DNA from: Gammaproteobacteria bacterium
Lineage (GTDB): Bacteria > Pseudomonadota > Gammaproteobacteria > Steroidobacterales > Woeseiaceae
Direction of reading: 5' to 3'
NCBI GenBank assembly: GCA_029884455.1
Contig: JAOUHU010000010.1
Span: forward strand, 16,344 to 80,343
Length of the DNA: 64,000 nt
Position numbers and translations under genes: made by a program. The notes under the pieces are model-generated. The model searched no databases and was not told where the DNA came from. It saw nothing but the letters and a program-made list of their open reading frames with translations. Of the stretch, positions 1 through 16,900 are shown one piece after another; positions within the stretch are counted from its first letter, which is position 1, and each line of letters begins with the position of its first letter.

Positions 1-44
1 ACGCGCCCAACCAGCGTGCGTTTTGTCTTGTTCTCTTCACTCAT
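1..44 (-). CDS. rpsQ: 30S ribosomal protein S17, N-terminal fragment (runs off window)
   Basis: Minus-strand ATG at 42-44 gives MSEENKTKRTLVGR..., immediately downstream of rpmC in S10-operon order. Confidence 0.75.
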   Translation of the reverse strand, partial: MSEENKTKRTLVGR

Positions 45-46
45 TG

Positions 47-250
47 TCATTTACCTGCTGCGCGTTGCAGCTCGTTCAGAACTGTCTTGACGCGCGCGAT
101 ATCCTTGCGTACGCGGCGATGCTGTGTGTGCTTCGGCAACTCACCGGTTGCCTGTTGCATGCGCAGGTTGAATTGCTCGCGGCGCAACGACACTAATTCT
201 GCGTTGAGCTCCTCTACTGATTTCTTGCGGAGTTCCTGAACTTCCATCAC
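47..250 (-). CDS. rpmC: 50S ribosomal protein L29
   Basis: 67 aa, [27 protein letters not shown]; operon context. Confidence 0.97.
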   Translation of the reverse strand: MMEVQELRKKSVEELNAELVSLRREQFNLRMQQATGELPKHTQHRRVRKDIARVKTVLNELQRAAGK

Positions 251-660
251 ATCACCTGCCGGGACACAAAAGAGGTTGTAAACGGAATCTTTGCAGCCGC
301 AAGACGAAACGCCTCACGCGCGATGTCTTCGGTCACACCTTCCATTTCATATAAAACACGGCCCGGTTGAATCTGACATACCCAGTATTCAACGTTGCCT
401 TTGCCCTTACCCTGGCGCACTTCAAGCGGCTTCTTGGTAATTGGCTTATCCGGGAAAACCCGAATCCAGATCTTGCCGCCACGCTTGATATAGCGAGTCA
501 TCGCACGCCGAGCCGCTTCAATCTGCCGCGCCGTCATGCGGCCACGTGAGGTGGCCTTCAGTCCATAGGTGCCGAACGCAACTGTGCTGCCACGCTCCGC
601 CAGACCGCGATTGCGCCCCTTGTGCTGTTTTCGAAACTTCGTTCGTTTAGGCTGTAACAT
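247..660 (-). CDS. rplP: 50S ribosomal protein L16
   Basis: [21 protein letters not shown]...; ATGA overlap with rpmC. Confidence 0.98.
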   Translation of the reverse strand: MLQPKRTKFRKQHKGRNRGLAERGSTVAFGTYGLKATSRGRMTARQIEAARRAMTRYIKRGGKIWIRVFPDKPITKKPLEVRQGKGKGNVEYWVCQIQPGRVLYEMEGVTEDIAREAFRLAAAKIPFTTSFVSRQVM

Positions 661-688
661 CTCTTATTCTCTAATCTGCACGACGTAA

Positions 689-1381
689 CTAGGAACGCGC
701 GCCTGCGGCGGCGTCTGCGGTCTCCGCCGCAATCACTTCAGGTTTATCAAATACTTCGCCCTTGAATATCCAGACCTTCACGCCAATGACGCCGTACGTT
801 GTGTTTGCTTCCGAAAAACCGTAATCAATATCTGCACGTAACGTGTGCAGAGGCACACGACCTTCGCGATACCATTCCGACCGGGCAATTTCAGCACCAT
901 TCAGCCGGCCACCAATCTTCACCTTGATTCCTTCTGCGCCTACTCGCATCGTATTGGTAACCGCACGCTTCATGGCACGGCGAAACATGACACGCCGCTC
1001 CAGTTGCTGCGCTATGCCTTCAGCAACGAGCTGCGCATCCAGTTCCGGTTTACGGACTTCATTGATGTTGATACGCACATCGGCAATGGTCATGCCGGTA
1101 AGCTTCGCCAATTCCGCGCGCAGGCTTTCGATGTCCTCACCCTTCTTGCCGATCACAATGCCGGGTCGCGCAGTATGAATCGTTACATTAACCTTCTTCG
1201 CCGGCCGCTCGATCGTGATATGGCTTACGGAAGCCTCCTTGAGCTTCTTTTTGATGCGCTGCCGCAAGATGTAGTCAGCATTGATATAGCTGGCAAAAGT
1301 CTTGCCGTCTGCATACCACTTGGACGTCCAGTCTTTTACGATGCCTAAGCGAATTCCCGTTGGATGTACTTTCTGACCCAT
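689..1381 (-). CDS. rpsC: 30S ribosomal protein S3
   Basis: [18 protein letters not shown]..., KH domain. Confidence 0.98.
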   Translation of the reverse strand: MGQKVHPTGIRLGIVKDWTSKWYADGKTFASYINADYILRQRIKKKLKEASVSHITIERPAKKVNVTIHTARPGIVIGKKGEDIESLRAELAKLTGMTIADVRININEVRKPELDAQLVAEGIAQQLERRVMFRRAMKRAVTNTMRVGAEGIKVKIGGRLNGAEIARSEWYREGRVPLHTLRADIDYGFSEANTTYGVIGVKVWIFKGEVFDKPEVIAAETADAAAGARS

Positions 1382-1386
1382 ACTGT

Positions 1387-1719
1387 TTACTCGTCTGCCA
1401 CGCGAATAGTTATGTGGCTGTTACGCTTGATAATGCGTGCGCCGCGACCCTTGGCCCGTGCGCGAAACCGCTTGAACGTCGGTGCTTCGTTAACTTCGAT
1501 CGTCGCAATCTTCAGTTCATCAATGTCTGCGCCATGATTGTGCTCGGCATTGGCGACTGCTGACTCCAGGACCTTCTTCACGATGCGTGCACTTTTCTTC
1601 GGTGTGAAAGCCAATGTGCGCAATGCATCGTCCACCGACTTGCCGCGAATGGCATCAGCCATCAGTCGGCATTTCTGCGGTGAAATACGTGCATAACGAA
1701 GTGTTGCTGCAACTTGCAT
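1387..1719 (-). CDS. rplV: 50S ribosomal protein L22
   Basis: 110 aa, [20 protein letters not shown]... Confidence 0.98.
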   Translation of the reverse strand: MQVAATLRYARISPQKCRLMADAIRGKSVDDALRTLAFTPKKSARIVKKVLESAVANAEHNHGADIDELKIATIEVNEAPTFKRFRARAKGRGARIIKRNSHITIRVADE

Positions 1720-1738
1720 TAGTGATTACTCCTCCGGC

Positions 1739-2011
1739 CTACTTCGTCTTCCGGTCACCAGAGTGACCACGGAACGTTCTTGTGGCAGCAAACTCGCCAA
1801 GCTTGTGACCAACCATGTTCTCGGATACCAACACCGGCACATGCTGCCGACCGTTATGCACAGCGATTGTCAGTCCGACCATGTCGGGCAGAATCATTGA
1901 GCGCCGTGACCAGGTCTTGATCGGGCGACGATCATTCTTGGCGGCGGCTTCCGCGACCTTTTTTGACAGGTGCGTATCGACGAACGGGCCTTTTCTCACA
2001 CTACGTGGCAT
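1739..2011 (-). CDS. rpsS: 30S ribosomal protein S19
   Basis: [19 protein letters not shown]... Confidence 0.98.
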   Translation of the reverse strand: MPRSVRKGPFVDTHLSKKVAEAAAKNDRRPIKTWSRRSMILPDMVGLTIAVHNGRQHVPVLVSENMVGHKLGEFAATRTFRGHSGDRKTK

Positions 2012-2026
2012 TGCTATATCCCTTAA

Positions 2027-2854
2027 CTAGCGCTTTTTACGACGACGCACGATCATGCCGTCCGTCCGCTTATTGGCGCGCGTCTTCGCGCCCTTCGTTT
2101 TCTTGCCCCATGGACTCACTGGATGGCGGCCAGCAGATGTGCGGCCTTCGCCACCACCATGCGGATGATCAATCGGGTTCATGGCAACACCACGAACCGT
2201 CGGTCGCACGCCCCGCCAGCGCATCGCTCCAGCCTTGCCGATCTTGCGCAAATTGTGCTCGCCATGACCAACTTCGCCGATCGTGGCACGACAGTCGATG
2301 TGTATCTTGCGCACTTCGCCGGAGCGCAAGCGCACCGATGCATAGGCCCCTTCCCGAGCTGCGAGCTGCGCTGAAGTGCCGGCTGATCGAGCCAACTGGC
2401 CGCCCTTACCGACCTTCATCTCAATATTGTGAATGACGGTACCAACAGGGATGGCACGCAATGGCAGGGCATTACCCGGCTTGATCGCGGCATCGTCACC
2501 GCTCAGGACTACCTGGTCGGCAACCATGCCTTTAGGCGCAAGGATGTAACGGCGCTCGCCGTCCGCGTAGCGAAGCAGGGCGATATGTGCACTGCGATTC
2601 GGATCGTATTCAAGCCGCTCGACAACCGCTGCAATGCCATCCTTATCGCGCTTGAAATCAATCATGCGGTAGTGCTGCTTGTGGCCACCGCCCTGGTGAC
2701 GCACCGTAATGCGACCATAGTGATTGCGCCCGCCGGTTGAGTTCTTTTTCTCAATTAACGCGGCATGTGGCTTACCCTTGTGCAAGTCCGGCGTTTTGAC
2801 GGAAACGACAAAACGGCGCCCGGGTGAAGTCGGTTTGTTTATATGCAGTGACAT
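2027..2854 (-). CDS. rplB: 50S ribosomal protein L2
   Basis: 275 aa; [29 protein letters not shown]. Confidence 0.98.
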   Translation of the reverse strand: MSLHINKPTSPGRRFVVSVKTPDLHKGKPHAALIEKKNSTGGRNHYGRITVRHQGGGHKQHYRMIDFKRDKDGIAAVVERLEYDPNRSAHIALLRYADGERRYILAPKGMVADQVVLSGDDAAIKPGNALPLRAIPVGTVIHNIEMKVGKGGQLARSAGTSAQLAAREGAYASVRLRSGEVRKIHIDCRATIGEVGHGEHNLRKIGKAGAMRWRGVRPTVRGVAMNPIDHPHGGGEGRTSAGRHPVSPWGKKTKGAKTRANKRTDGMIVRRRKKR

Positions 2855-2865
2855 TAGTCTTGACC

Positions 2866-3174
2866 TTATTCCGTACCCAGCATCGTCTCTACCTGGCTAC
2901 CGTCTGCCAGAGTGACATATGCCTTCTTCCAGTCGTTACGACGACCGCGTGTCTGCCCAAAGCGTTTGGTCTTGCCATCAATGTTGGCAACGGTCACGCC
3001 AGAGACCTTTACCTCGAACAACAGCTCGACGGCCTGCTTAATCTCTTTCTTTGTCGCGTCAGTGCGAACTTTCAAAACAACCTGGTTCACTTCGGCTACG
3101 CGATGACTTTTTTCTGACACGTGCGGACCGCGGATTACGGTCAACAGCCTTTCCTGGTGGCCGGCATTGCTCAT
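2866..3174 (-). CDS. rplW: 50S ribosomal protein L23
   Basis: [20 protein letters not shown]...; operon context. Confidence 0.97.
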   Translation of the reverse strand: MSNAGHQERLLTVIRGPHVSEKSHRVAEVNQVVLKVRTDATKKEIKQAVELLFEVKVSGVTVANIDGKTKRFGQTRGRRNDWKKAYVTLADGSQVETMLGTE

Positions 3175-3773
3175 GACAAACGCTCCTCGATCAGCTTCAG
3201 TGCTGGCAATGTAACCAGCACCTTCTCGAAACGGATCAGTACGACCGGATCGATGGACGCGGCGTCGCAGATACCAACGTGCGGCAAATTACGTGCCGCC
3301 AAAAATACGTTTTCATCAAACGCCTCATTCAGAATCAGCACGTTGTCCAGGTTCAGTTCTTTCAATCGGCTGGCCAGCAATTTGGTCTTCGGTGCCTCAA
3401 GCTGCAAATCCTTGACCACGATCAGCCGTTCCTGGCGCACCAGTTCAGACAGCATCGAGCGCATCGCCGCGCGATACATTTTCTTATTGACCTTCTGTTC
3501 ATAGCTGCGTGGCCTCGCCGCGAAAGTCCGACCGCCGCCGACCCAGATCGGGCTGCGGCTGGTACCCGCGCGGGCACGGCCTGTGCCTTTCTGTGCCCAC
3601 GGCTTTGAGGCACCACCACTAACGTCCGAACGCCGCTTCTGTGCTTTGGTGCCGGCGCGAGCGCCGGCCAAATACGCCGTGACAACCTGGTGCACGAGTG
3701 GCTCATTAAATTCTGCGCCGAAAGCGGTATCCAGCACATCCACCGAGCCGCTGCCTTGCATCTTCAGTTTCAT
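3171..3773 (-). CDS. rplD: 50S ribosomal protein L4
   Basis: 200 aa; [25 protein letters not shown]. Confidence 0.98.
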   Translation of the reverse strand: MKLKMQGSGSVDVLDTAFGAEFNEPLVHQVVTAYLAGARAGTKAQKRRSDVSGGASKPWAQKGTGRARAGTSRSPIWVGGGRTFAARPRSYEQKVNKKMYRAAMRSMLSELVRQERLIVVKDLQLEAPKTKLLASRLKELNLDNVLILNEAFDENVFLAARNLPHVGICDAASIDPVVLIRFEKVLVTLPALKLIEERLS

Positions 3774-4435
3774 TACGACGCCCTCTTATTGCGGCCTTTC
3801 ACAGCCGGGCGAACGATGACGCTGGCACCGGCATGTCCTGGTACCGCGCCTTTTACCAACAACAGGTTTCGTTCCGCATCGACACGAACAACAATCAGGC
3901 TCTGTGCAGTGCGGCGCACATTCCCCAGGTGACCCGACATCTTCTTGCCCTTGAAAACGCGGCCTGGCGTCTGATTCTGGCCAATAGAGCCGGGAACGCG
4001 GTGCGACCTTGAGTTTCCATGGGTCGCGTCCTGGGTACGAAAGTGATGCCGTTTTACAGTACCGGCAAATCCCTTGCCGATCGTGGTGCCAACAACATCA
4101 ACTTTCTGGCCAACCTCGAAGGCGGAAACATTGATTTCGGTACCAGTCGCGACATCAGCGGCTTCTTTTTCGTCCAGCCGAAATTCGGTGCTCAGGTCGC
4201 CGGCTTCAACATTCGCTTTTGCAAAATGGCCAGCTTGCGCCCTGGAAACGTGCGACGGCTTACGCTTGCCGGCGGTTACCTGCACTGCGCAATAGCCGTC
4301 GCTCTCAACCGTCTTTACCTGGGAGATGCGGTTCGGCTGCGCCTCGATCACAGTCACGGGCACAGAAATCCCGTCTGCCGTGAACACGCGTGTCATGCCG
4401 CACTTGCGGCCAACAAGACCCATTGTCATCTTCAA
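3773..4435 (-). CDS. rplC: 50S ribosomal protein L3
   Basis: [17 protein letters not shown]...; [16 protein letters not shown]. Confidence 0.98.
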   Translation of the reverse strand: MKMTMGLVGRKCGMTRVFTADGISVPVTVIEAQPNRISQVKTVESDGYCAVQVTAGKRKPSHVSRAQAGHFAKANVEAGDLSTEFRLDEKEAADVATGTEINVSAFEVGQKVDVVGTTIGKGFAGTVKRHHFRTQDATHGNSRSHRVPGSIGQNQTPGRVFKGKKMSGHLGNVRRTAQSLIVVRVDAERNLLLVKGAVPGHAGASVIVRPAVKGRNKRAS

Positions 4436-4780
4436 AACCTCTAACTGACTACGATTGGTCAGTCGCTAATCCAAAAATCTCTGTCACCGCGCGGATTTCG
4501 ATTGATCCGAACTGTTGTGCCTGCCTGTCGGCGGCCGCCATGCAGGCGACGCCCAAACTCCAGACATGCGAAAGGGCCAGCCATCGCCGAGAACATCATG
4601 TTCTCAAAAGCTCTGGGGCTGACCCTGGTTCCGAATCGATACATCATGATCGCTTCGGCGATCCGGGATTTGCAGTGTCACCTTCGGTTGCCTGGTGACT
4701 GAATATTCAGGCGTCACTATGACTACAGTGGCGCCTGATCCAGAATTGGCCGACTCCCGGCCCGGCCAAATCCAGCGAGC
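4436..4780 (-). promoter_or_regulatory. Putative structured r-protein mRNA leader upstream of rplC
   Basis: ~340 nt non-coding gap with several hairpins, e.g. gagaaca-tca-tgttctc (4589-4605), gatcgc-ttcg-gcgatc (4648-4663), actgac...gtcagt near 4445-4463. Confidence 0.4.
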
Positions 4781-4785
4781 CCGCA

Positions 4786-4813
4786 ATTATAGCCGCAAAA
4801 CCGCTTCGCACAA
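4786..4813 (-). promoter_or_regulatory. Candidate sigma70 promoter driving rplC onward
   Basis: Minus strand: TTGTGC - 16 nt - TATAAT (perfect -10) inside the ~463-nt gap between rpsJ and rplC. Confidence 0.5.
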
Positions 4814-4898
4814 GGCTTTTTGCCCTCGCGCCAGGCCTTTTTTTTCTGATTGCGGTCCTGGGCTCTCGACTATGCCCTAACTATCTGTTTTTAAACGC

Positions 4899-5213
4899 TT
4901 AATTCAGCTTGATCTGAACATCGACGCCAGCCGGCAATTCGAGCTTCATGAGCGCGTCAACCGTCTTGTCCGTCGGGTCAACAATGTCCATGAGGCGCTT
5001 GTGCGTGCGGATCTCGTACTGGTCACGTGCATCCTTGTTGACGTGCGGCGAGATCAGGATCGTGAAACGCTCTTTTTTCATCGGCAAGGGAATCGGGCCC
5101 TTGACGGTCGCACCGGTCCGCTTTGCCGTGTCCACGATCTCGCGCGCCGAGTTGTCGATCAGCCGATGATCAAACGCTTTCAGTCGAATACGTATGTTTT
5201 GATTGGTTGCCAT
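4899..5213 (-). CDS. rpsJ: 30S ribosomal protein S10
   Basis: [20 protein letters not shown]... Confidence 0.98.
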   Translation of the reverse strand: MATNQNIRIRLKAFDHRLIDNSAREIVDTAKRTGATVKGPIPLPMKKERFTILISPHVNKDARDQYEIRTHKRLMDIVDPTDKTVDALMKLELPAGVDVQIKLN

Positions 5214-5229
5214 GTTATTTCCCTGTATC

Positions 5230-5266
5230 GGGGTCAGAGCCCTTTTTCAAAAAGGGCTCTGACCCC
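5230..5266. repeat. REP-like palindrome (GGGGTCAGAGCCC family)
   Basis: Perfect 18-bp inverted repeat ggggtcagagcccttttt-c-aaaaagggctctgacccc; same arm recurs at 20600-20666. Confidence 0.75.
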
Positions 5267-5274
5267 TGTTGTGT

Positions 5275-6465
5275 TTACTTGAGGATCTTCGAGACCACAC
5301 CGGCGCCGACGGTACGACCGCCTTCGCGAATCGCGAAGCGCAAGCCTTCTTCCATCGCAATCGGGTTGATCAATTCGACCACCATCTGCACGTTGTCGCC
5401 CGGCATCACCATCTCCGTGCCCTCCGGCAGCTCCACCGCTCCCGTTACGTCCGTCGTGCGGAAGTAAAACTGCGGCCGATAACCCTTGAAGAACGGCGTA
5501 TGACGTCCACCCTCATCCTTGGTCAGAATGTATACCTCCGCCTCGAACCGCGTATGCGGCGTGATCGAGCCCGGCTTCGCCAGTACCTGGCCGCGCTCCA
5601 CCTCTTCGCGCTTTGTGCCGCGCAGCAATACGCCCACGTTGTCGCCCGCCTCACCACGGTCCAGCAACTTGCGGAACATCTCGACGCCCGTGCAGGTCGT
5701 CTTCGTCGTGTCCCGAATGCCCACGATCTCGATTTCGTCGCCCACGTTAATCACGCCGCGCTCAATGCGCCCCGTCACCACCGTGCCGCGTCCCGAGATA
5801 GAGAACACATCCTCCACCGGCATCAGAAAATCACCGTCAATCGCCCGCTCCGGCATCGGTATGTAGCTGTCCATCGCCTCCACCAGCTTCACCACGCTCG
5901 GCACGCCTATCTCCGAGGTATCCCCGTCGAACGCCTTCAGCGCCGAGCCCGTGATTATCGGCGTGTCATCGCCCGGGAAGTCATACACCGACAGCAGATC
6001 GCGTACTTCCATCTCCACCAGCTCCAGCAGCTCCGCGTCATCCACCTGGTCCGCCTTGTTCATGTACACCACGATGTACGGTACACCCACCTGGCGTGCC
6101 AGCAGTATGTGCTCCCGCGTCTGTGGCATCGGACCGTCCGCCGCACTCACCACCAGGATCGCTCCGTCCATCTGCGCCGCACCCGTGATCATGTTCTTCA
6201 CATAGTCCGCGTGCCCCGGGCAGTCAACGTGTGCATAGTGACGATTCGCACTCTGGTACTCCACGTGCGCCGTCGCAATCGTGATACCGCGCGCCCGTTC
6301 CTCCGGCGCCTTGTCAATCTGGTCGTACGCAGAAACCTCACCACCGTGTATCTCTGCCATGCACTTCGTCAGCGCCGCCGTCAGCGTCGTCTTGCCGTGG
6401 TCCACGTGTCCAATCGTGCCTACGTTGATGTGCGGTTTCGTTCTTTCAAATTTTACTTTTGACAT
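5275..6465 (-). CDS. tuf: Elongation factor Tu (copy 1)
   Basis: 396 aa; [14 protein letters not shown]; between rpsJ and fusA. Confidence 0.99.
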   Translation of the reverse strand: MSKVKFERTKPHINVGTIGHVDHGKTTLTAALTKCMAEIHGGEVSAYDQIDKAPEERARGITIATAHVEYQSANRHYAHVDCPGHADYVKNMITGAAQMDGAILVVSAADGPMPQTREHILLARQVGVPYIVVYMNKADQVDDAELLELVEMEVRDLLSVYDFPGDDTPIITGSALKAFDGDTSEIGVPSVVKLVEAMDSYIPMPERAIDGDFLMPVEDVFSISGRGTVVTGRIERGVINVGDEIEIVGIRDTTKTTCTGVEMFRKLLDRGEAGDNVGVLLRGTKREEVERGQVLAKPGSITPHTRFEAEVYILTKDEGGRHTPFFKGYRPQFYFRTTDVTGAVELPEGTEMVMPGDNVQMVVELINPIAMEEGLRFAIREGGRTVGAGVVSKILK

Positions 6466-6469
6466 TTTT

Positions 6470-8563
6470 TCAGCTCGCTTTCTTCATTACGGTGTCGGCC
6501 ACGTTCTGCGGCACTTCGGAATACCTTGAAAACTCCATTGAATAAACCGCACGTCCCTGACTCATCGAGCGCAGGTCTGTGGAATAACCGAACATTTCGG
6601 CTAACGGCACTTCGGCGCGGATGATCTTACCCGAAGGCGACTCATCCATGCCTTGAGGAAGACCGCGACGACGATTCAGGTCGCCCATTACATCTCCCAT
6701 ATAGTCATTCGGCGTAACTACCTCAACTTTCATGATGGGCTCCAGCAGCACCGGGTGCGCCTTCTGTGCGCCCTCCCTGAAGCCCATACTGCCTGCAATC
6801 TTGAACGCCATTTCGCTCGAATCCACATCATGATAGGAACCGTCGAATAACGTTACTTTGCAGTCCACAACAGGGAAGCCAGCGATCACGCCATTTTGCA
6901 TTTGCTCCTGGATGCCCTTGTCAACGGCACCGATGTACTCTCGTGGTACAACACCGCCAACGATGCCATTCACGAATTCATAGCCGGAGCCCGGTTCGCG
7001 CGGCTCGATTCGCAGGAACACGTGCCCGTACTGACCGCGACCACCAGACTGGCGAATGAACTTGCCTTCTTGTTCTACGGTCTTACGAATCGTTTCGCGG
7101 TATGCGACTTGTGGCTTGCCAACATTCGCGGAAACGCTGAACTCACGACGCATGCGATCGACAATGATGTCGAGGTGCAGCTCGCCCATGCCTGAAATGA
7201 TAGTCTGATTGGACTCCTCATCCGTATGCACGCGGAATGACGGATCCTCCTTCGCCAGCTTTTGCAGCGCCACGCCCATCTTGTCCTGGTCAGCTTTGGT
7301 CTTTGGCTCGACCGCCACCGAGATTACGGGCTCCGGGAATTCCATGCGCTCCAGAGTTATTTGCCGCTTCAGGTCGCAGAGAGTGTCGCCGGTGGTCGCA
7401 TCCTTGAGGCCAACCGCTGCAGCGATGTCGCCAGCGCGAACCTCCTTGATCTCTTTGCGGTCGTTCGCGTGCATTTGCAGGATTCGACCAATCCGCTCTT
7501 TCTTGCCCTTAATCGGGTTCATGATCGTATCGCCCGAATTCAGCACGCCCGAGTAAACACGGAAAAACGTCAGGTTGCCGACGAAAGGGTCGGTGGCAAT
7601 CTTGAATGCGAGGGCAGCAAACGGCTCGCCGTCATCCGCATGCCGCTCGCTGTCCTTACCATTGTCATCGATACCCACAATCGCGGGCACATCGACGGGT
7701 GACGGCATGTAATAAATTACCGCATCAAGCATCGCCTGCACGCCCTTGTTCTTAAAGGCCGAACCGCACATCGTAACTACGATCTCCCCACGCAGCGTCC
7801 GTTCGCGCAGTCCGCGGTGAATTTCGTCCGCGGACAGCTCGCCGCTCTCGAGGAATTTGTTCAGCAGGGCTTCGTCACCTTCAGCCGCAGCTTCAATCAT
7901 TTTGCCTCGCCAAAGCGCGACTTCGCTCTGCATCTCCGCCGGAATTTCACGGGCCTCATAGGTCATGCCCATGTTTGTCTCGTGCCAGTAAACGGCGCGC
8001 AGACCGACCAGGTCGACCACACCGACAAACTTTTCTTCCGCGCCGATTGGCAATTGGATCGGTACCGGATTCGCCGCCAGTCGCTCTCTGACCTGTTTGA
8101 CCACACGCAGAAAATTGGCGCCGGCACGATCCATTTTGTTGACAAAGATCAGCCGCGGCACCTTGTATTTATTGCCTTGCCGCCAGACCGTTTCGGTCTG
8201 CGGCTCAACGCCGCCAACAGAACAGAGCACTGTTACTGCACCATCAAGTACACGCAGACTACGTTCAACTTCGATTGTGAAGTCGACATGCCCTGGCGTG
8301 TCAATGATATTGATGCGGTGCTGCTCGAACTGCTTGTCCATGCCCTGCCAGAAACAGGTTGTAGCAGCGGAAGTAATCGTGATGCCGCGCTCTTGCTCTT
8401 GCTCCATCCAGTCCATAATGGCCGCACCATCATGAACTTCGCCTATCTTGTGCGAAACACCGGTATAGAAAAGAATGCGCTCTGTGGTCGTGGTCTTACC
8501 AGCATCGATATGAGCCATAATGCCGATATTCCGGTAACGCTCGATGGGTGTTGTGCGGGCCAC
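6470..8563 (-). CDS. fusA: Elongation factor G
   Basis: 697 aa; [19 protein letters not shown]. Confidence 0.99.
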   Translation of the reverse strand: MARTTPIERYRNIGIMAHIDAGKTTTTERILFYTGVSHKIGEVHDGAAIMDWMEQEQERGITITSAATTCFWQGMDKQFEQHRINIIDTPGHVDFTIEVERSLRVLDGAVTVLCSVGGVEPQTETVWRQGNKYKVPRLIFVNKMDRAGANFLRVVKQVRERLAANPVPIQLPIGAEEKFVGVVDLVGLRAVYWHETNMGMTYEAREIPAEMQSEVALWRGKMIEAAAEGDEALLNKFLESGELSADEIHRGLRERTLRGEIVVTMCGSAFKNKGVQAMLDAVIYYMPSPVDVPAIVGIDDNGKDSERHADDGEPFAALAFKIATDPFVGNLTFFRVYSGVLNSGDTIMNPIKGKKERIGRILQMHANDRKEIKEVRAGDIAAAVGLKDATTGDTLCDLKRQITLERMEFPEPVISVAVEPKTKADQDKMGVALQKLAKEDPSFRVHTDEESNQTIISGMGELHLDIIVDRMRREFSVSANVGKPQVAYRETIRKTVEQEGKFIRQSGGRGQYGHVFLRIEPREPGSGYEFVNGIVGGVVPREYIGAVDKGIQEQMQNGVIAGFPVVDCKVTLFDGSYHDVDSSEMAFKIAGSMGFREGAQKAHPVLLEPIMKVEVVTPNDYMGDVMGDLNRRRGLPQGMDESPSGKIIRAEVPLAEMFGYSTDLRSMSQGRAVYSMEFSRYSEVPQNVADTVMKKAS

Positions 8564-8609
8564 GCGCTGATCTCAAATTATCCTGAAATACTCGGTACTA
8601 GGACCGGCA

Positions 8610-9089
8610 CTACCAACGGTAGTGCGAGAACGCTTTATTCGCTTCGGCCATGCGATGTGTATCTTCTTTCTTTTTGACCGCAGTGCCACGATTTTCGGCG
8701 GCATCAAGCAACTCGTGCGCGAGGCGATGCGCCATGGATTTTTCGCTTCGATTACGCGCCGCGTCGATTACCCATCGCATAGCAAGCGATTGACGCCGCG
8801 CCGGACGAACCTCGACCGGTACCTGGTAGGTGGCACCACCTACGCGTCGCGCCTTGACCTCCACCATCGGTTTGACGTTGTCCAGTGCAGACTCCAGCAA
8901 CTCGAGAGCCTTGTCATCAGCATGCGTTTCTTTTTCAGAAATGCGTTCAATAGCGCCGTAAATGATGCGCTCGGCAACAGATTTCTTGCCGTCTACCATG
9001 ATCATGTTCATGAACTTGGCAAGCAGCAGGCTGCTGAACCTTGGGTCGGGCAGAATATTGCGTTTCGGGGCCTGGGATCTTCTGGACAT
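8610..9089 (-). CDS. rpsG: 30S ribosomal protein S7
   Basis: [20 protein letters not shown]... Confidence 0.98.
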   Translation of the reverse strand: MSRRSQAPKRNILPDPRFSSLLLAKFMNMIMVDGKKSVAERIIYGAIERISEKETHADDKALELLESALDNVKPMVEVKARRVGGATYQVPVEVRPARRQSLAMRWVIDAARNRSEKSMAHRLAHELLDAAENRGTAVKKKEDTHRMAEANKAFSHYRW

Positions 9090-9101
9090 TTTTGGTCTCT
9101 A

Positions 9102-9476
9102 TTAGGATTTCGGACGCTTGGCGCCGTACTTGGAACGGCCCTGTCTGCGTGCCGTTACGCCAGCACAATCGAGCGTGCCGCGAATTGTGTGATAACGAAC
9201 ACCTGGCAGATCCTTGACACGACCACCACGAATCAGGACGACGGAGTGCTCCTGCAGGTTGTGGCCTTCACCACCAATATACGAGGTCACCTCAAAGCCA
9301 TTGGTCAGGCGTACACGCGCGACCTTTCGCATCGCCGAATTCGGTTTTTTCGGCGTGGTTGTATAGACACGCGTACAGACGCCGCGTTTTTGCGGGCTGG
9401 ACTCAAGCGCCGGAACTGTACTTTTGGCCCGCTTTGTGGCGCGCGGACTGCGTACTAACTGATTGACTGTGGCCAT
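9102..9476 (-). CDS. rpsL: 30S ribosomal protein S12
   Basis: MATVNQLVR...[19 protein letters not shown]. Confidence 0.99.
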   Translation of the reverse strand: MATVNQLVRSPRATKRAKSTVPALESSPQKRGVCTRVYTTTPKKPNSAMRKVARVRLTNGFEVTSYIGGEGHNLQEHSVVLIRGGRVKDLPGVRYHTIRGTLDCAGVTARRQGRSKYGAKRPKS

Positions 9477-9570
9477 GGGCCCTCATCTCATTAAGGTTAT
9501 GCAAAAAAAGTCACGCCTTACAAGCAGGCGCACCCGACTGCCGAATCCATCGTGATTCAGAGCGCGGGAT

Positions 9571-9599
9571 CTAAAATCAAGGCCCGCGTGTGGCGGGCC
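9571..9599 (-). terminator. Candidate intrinsic terminator downstream of rpoC
   Basis: Minus strand ggcccgc-cacac-gcgggcc followed by ttgatttt. Confidence 0.55.
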
Positions 9600-9725
9600 C
9601 CGGGGTCAAGGGCGGGCATTGTAGTGACGCGTGCAAGTCGCTGTCAACTGCGTGCCGGCCGTGCGCACCGTGGTTCTGCGCAGTTCGCAGATCATCACTA
9701 TAAGTGCTTGTTTTTTAAGCCCTTC

Positions 9726-13996
<4,271 letters not shown>

Positions 13997-13997
<1 letters not shown>

Positions 13998-16900
13998 TAG
14001 TCTGTCTCCAGCTCAATGTTGATGCCCAAAGATCGAATCTCTTTGACCAGGACATTGAACGATTCCGGCATTCCGGCGTCCATTTCGTGTTCGCCGTCGA
14101 CGATGTTCTTGTACATCTTGGTACGTCCCTGCACGTCGTCCGACTTAACGGTCAACATTTCCTGCAGGGTATAGGCGGCGCCGTAGGCTTCCAGCGCCCA
14201 GACTTCCATCTCACCGAAGCGCTGACCACCGAACTGCGCCTTACCGCCGAGTGGCTGCTGCGTAACCAGGCTGTACGGACCAGTCGAACGCGCATGCATC
14301 TTGTCGTCAACGAGGTGATTTAGCTTGAGCATGTACATGTAGCCTACGGTCACATCCCGATCGAACTGCTCACCAGTTCGTCCATCGGTCAAACGCGACT
14401 GGCCTGATTCATCAAGCTCAGCCAATACCAGCAGAGCCTTGATTTCAGCTTCATCAGCACCGTCAAAAACGGGCGTTGCTATCGGTACACCGCCGGTCAG
14501 ATTCTTTGCCAACTCGAGAATTTCGGCATCCGAAAATGACTTCAGGTCTTCAGTGCCGCCGCCGGTCTTGTTGTACAGCGCTTCCAGGAACTGGCGAATC
14601 TTGATGATCGATTCCTGTGCCTTCAACATCTTGTCGATCTTCTTACCGAGACCCTTCGCTGCCCAGCCCAGGTGAGTTTCCAGCACCTGGCCGACGTTCA
14701 TGCGCGACGGTACGCCCAGCGGATTGAGCACGATATCGACCGGATTGCCATCTTCGAGATACGGCATGTCTTCGAGTGGCACGATCGTCGAGATCACGCC
14801 CTTGTTACCGTGCCGGCCTGCCATCTTGTCGCCGGGCTGGATGCGGCGCTTCACAGCAAGATAGACTTTGGCCATTTTCAGAACACCCGGCGCCAGATCG
14901 TCGCCCGCAGTGATCTTCATCTTCTTCGCTTCGAAGCGACGATCGAATTCTTCGCGCTGCGCGTTCAGGCGCTCAAACGCATTTTGCAAAGCCTCGTTCG
15001 CGTCGTCGTTCTTAAGCCTGATCTCAAACCATTTCTCTCGCGGCAGTTCTGCAAGGTACGTACTCGTGATCTTCGATCCTGAGCTGAGCTTGTTCGGCCC
15101 ACCCTGTGCGATCTTGTTGACCAGCATGCGCTCGACGCGCTGGTAGATATCTTCTTCGAGAATTCGCAGCGTGTCATCGAGGTCCTTGCGTACACTCTCG
15201 AGCTCGGCCTTTTCGATCGAAAGGGCACGCAGATCCTTCTCGACACCGTCACGCGTGAATACGCGTACGTCGATAACCGTTCCATCCATGCCGGGCGGCA
15301 CGCGCAGCGAGGTATCCTTCACATCAGATGCTTTTTCGCCAAAAATTGCGCGCAACAGCTTCTCTTCCGGAGTCAGCTGCGTTTCGCCTTTCGGCGTGAC
15401 CTTGCCTACCAGGATGTCGCCAGCCTTAACTTCGGCACCAATGAAGGCTATACCCGACTCATCAAGTTTGGCCAAAGCGGCATCACCGACGTTTGGAATG
15501 TCGGAGGTGATGTCTTCCGGGCCGAGTTTCGTGTCACGCGCGACACACTGCAGTTCTTCGATGTGTATGGTAGTGAAGCGATCTTCTTTGACCACTCGTT
15601 CCGAAATCAGGATCGAGTCCTCAAAGTTGTAGCCATTCCATGGCATGAATGCGACCAGCAGGTTCTGGCCGAGCGCGAGTTCGCCCATGTCCGTCGACGG
15701 GCCATCCGCCAAAACGTCACCGGTAGAAATCGTATCGCCGCCTTTAACCAGCGGGCGTTGATTGATACAGGTATTCTGGTTGGAGCGCGTGTACTTGGTC
15801 AGGTTGTAGATATCCACGCCGGCCTCAGCAGCGCTGGTCTCTTCGTCGTTGACGCGCACAACAATGCGTGACGCATCGACTGAATCAACGATGCCACCGC
15901 GACGCGCGACCACCGTTACGCCGGAATCGATGGCAACTGCACGCTCCATACCGGTACCAACCAGCGGTGCTTCGGCGCGCAGTGTCGGCACGGCCTGTCG
16001 TTGCATGTTGGATCCCATCAAAGCGCGGTTCGCATCATCGTGCTCGAGGAACGGGATCAGCGATGCAGCCACGGAAACGATCTGTCGCGGCGAGACGTCC
16101 ATGTAGTTAATCGCGTCGGGTGCCGATAGCGTGAACTCATTTTTGTGACGCACCGCAACCAGGTCATCGGTGAACTTGCCGCTTTTGTCGAGCTCGGCGT
16201 TCGCCTGCGCAATTACATACTGGCTTTCCTCAATTGCAGACAGGTATTCGATCTGCGCTGTCGCCTTGCCGCCGGTTACCTTTCGGTACGGCGTTTCAAG
16301 GAAGCCGTATTCATTGGTGCGCGCGTAGACAGCCAGGGAATTGATCAGGCCGATATTCGGACCTTCCGGAGTTTCAATCGGGCAGACCCTACCGTAATGT
16401 GTCGGGTGTACGTCGCGAACTTCGAAACCCGCTCGCTCACGCGTCAATCCACCTGGCCCGAGCGCCGATACGCGGCGCTTGTGGGTAACTTCCGACAGTG
16501 GATTGTTCTGGTCCATGAACTGCGATAACTGACTCGAACCGAAGAACTCCTTGACGGCTGCAGCGACCGGCTTCGCATTAATCATTTCCTGTGGCATTAA
16601 CGCGTCGGCTTCAGCCTGCGTCAGGCGCTCCTTGACGGCACGTTCAACGCGCACCAGGCCAACACGGAATGCGTTCTCTGCCATCTCGCCGACACTACGC
16701 ACACGACGGTTGCCAAGATGATCAATATCATCGACTGTGCCAAAACCGTTGCGAATATCGATGAGAGTCTTGAGCACAGCAAGAATGTCATCCTTGTTCA
16801 GGACGCCAGCACCGTCCGACGAATCGCGACCAACTCGACGATTGAACTTCATCCGGCCAACAGCAGACAGGTCGTAACGATCTGAATTGAAGAACAGGTT

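Noticed and set aside
4459-4786. Short ORFs in the rpsJ-rplC gap as a possible inserted gene
   Set aside because: Overlapping short ORFs on both strands, no family match; hairpins and promoter fit a leader better
5269-6462. 397-aa plus-strand ORF antisense to tuf (and its 431-aa twin at 21726-23021)
   Set aside because: His/Arg/Leu-rich translation with no family signature; artefact of codon bias in the highly biased tuf gene
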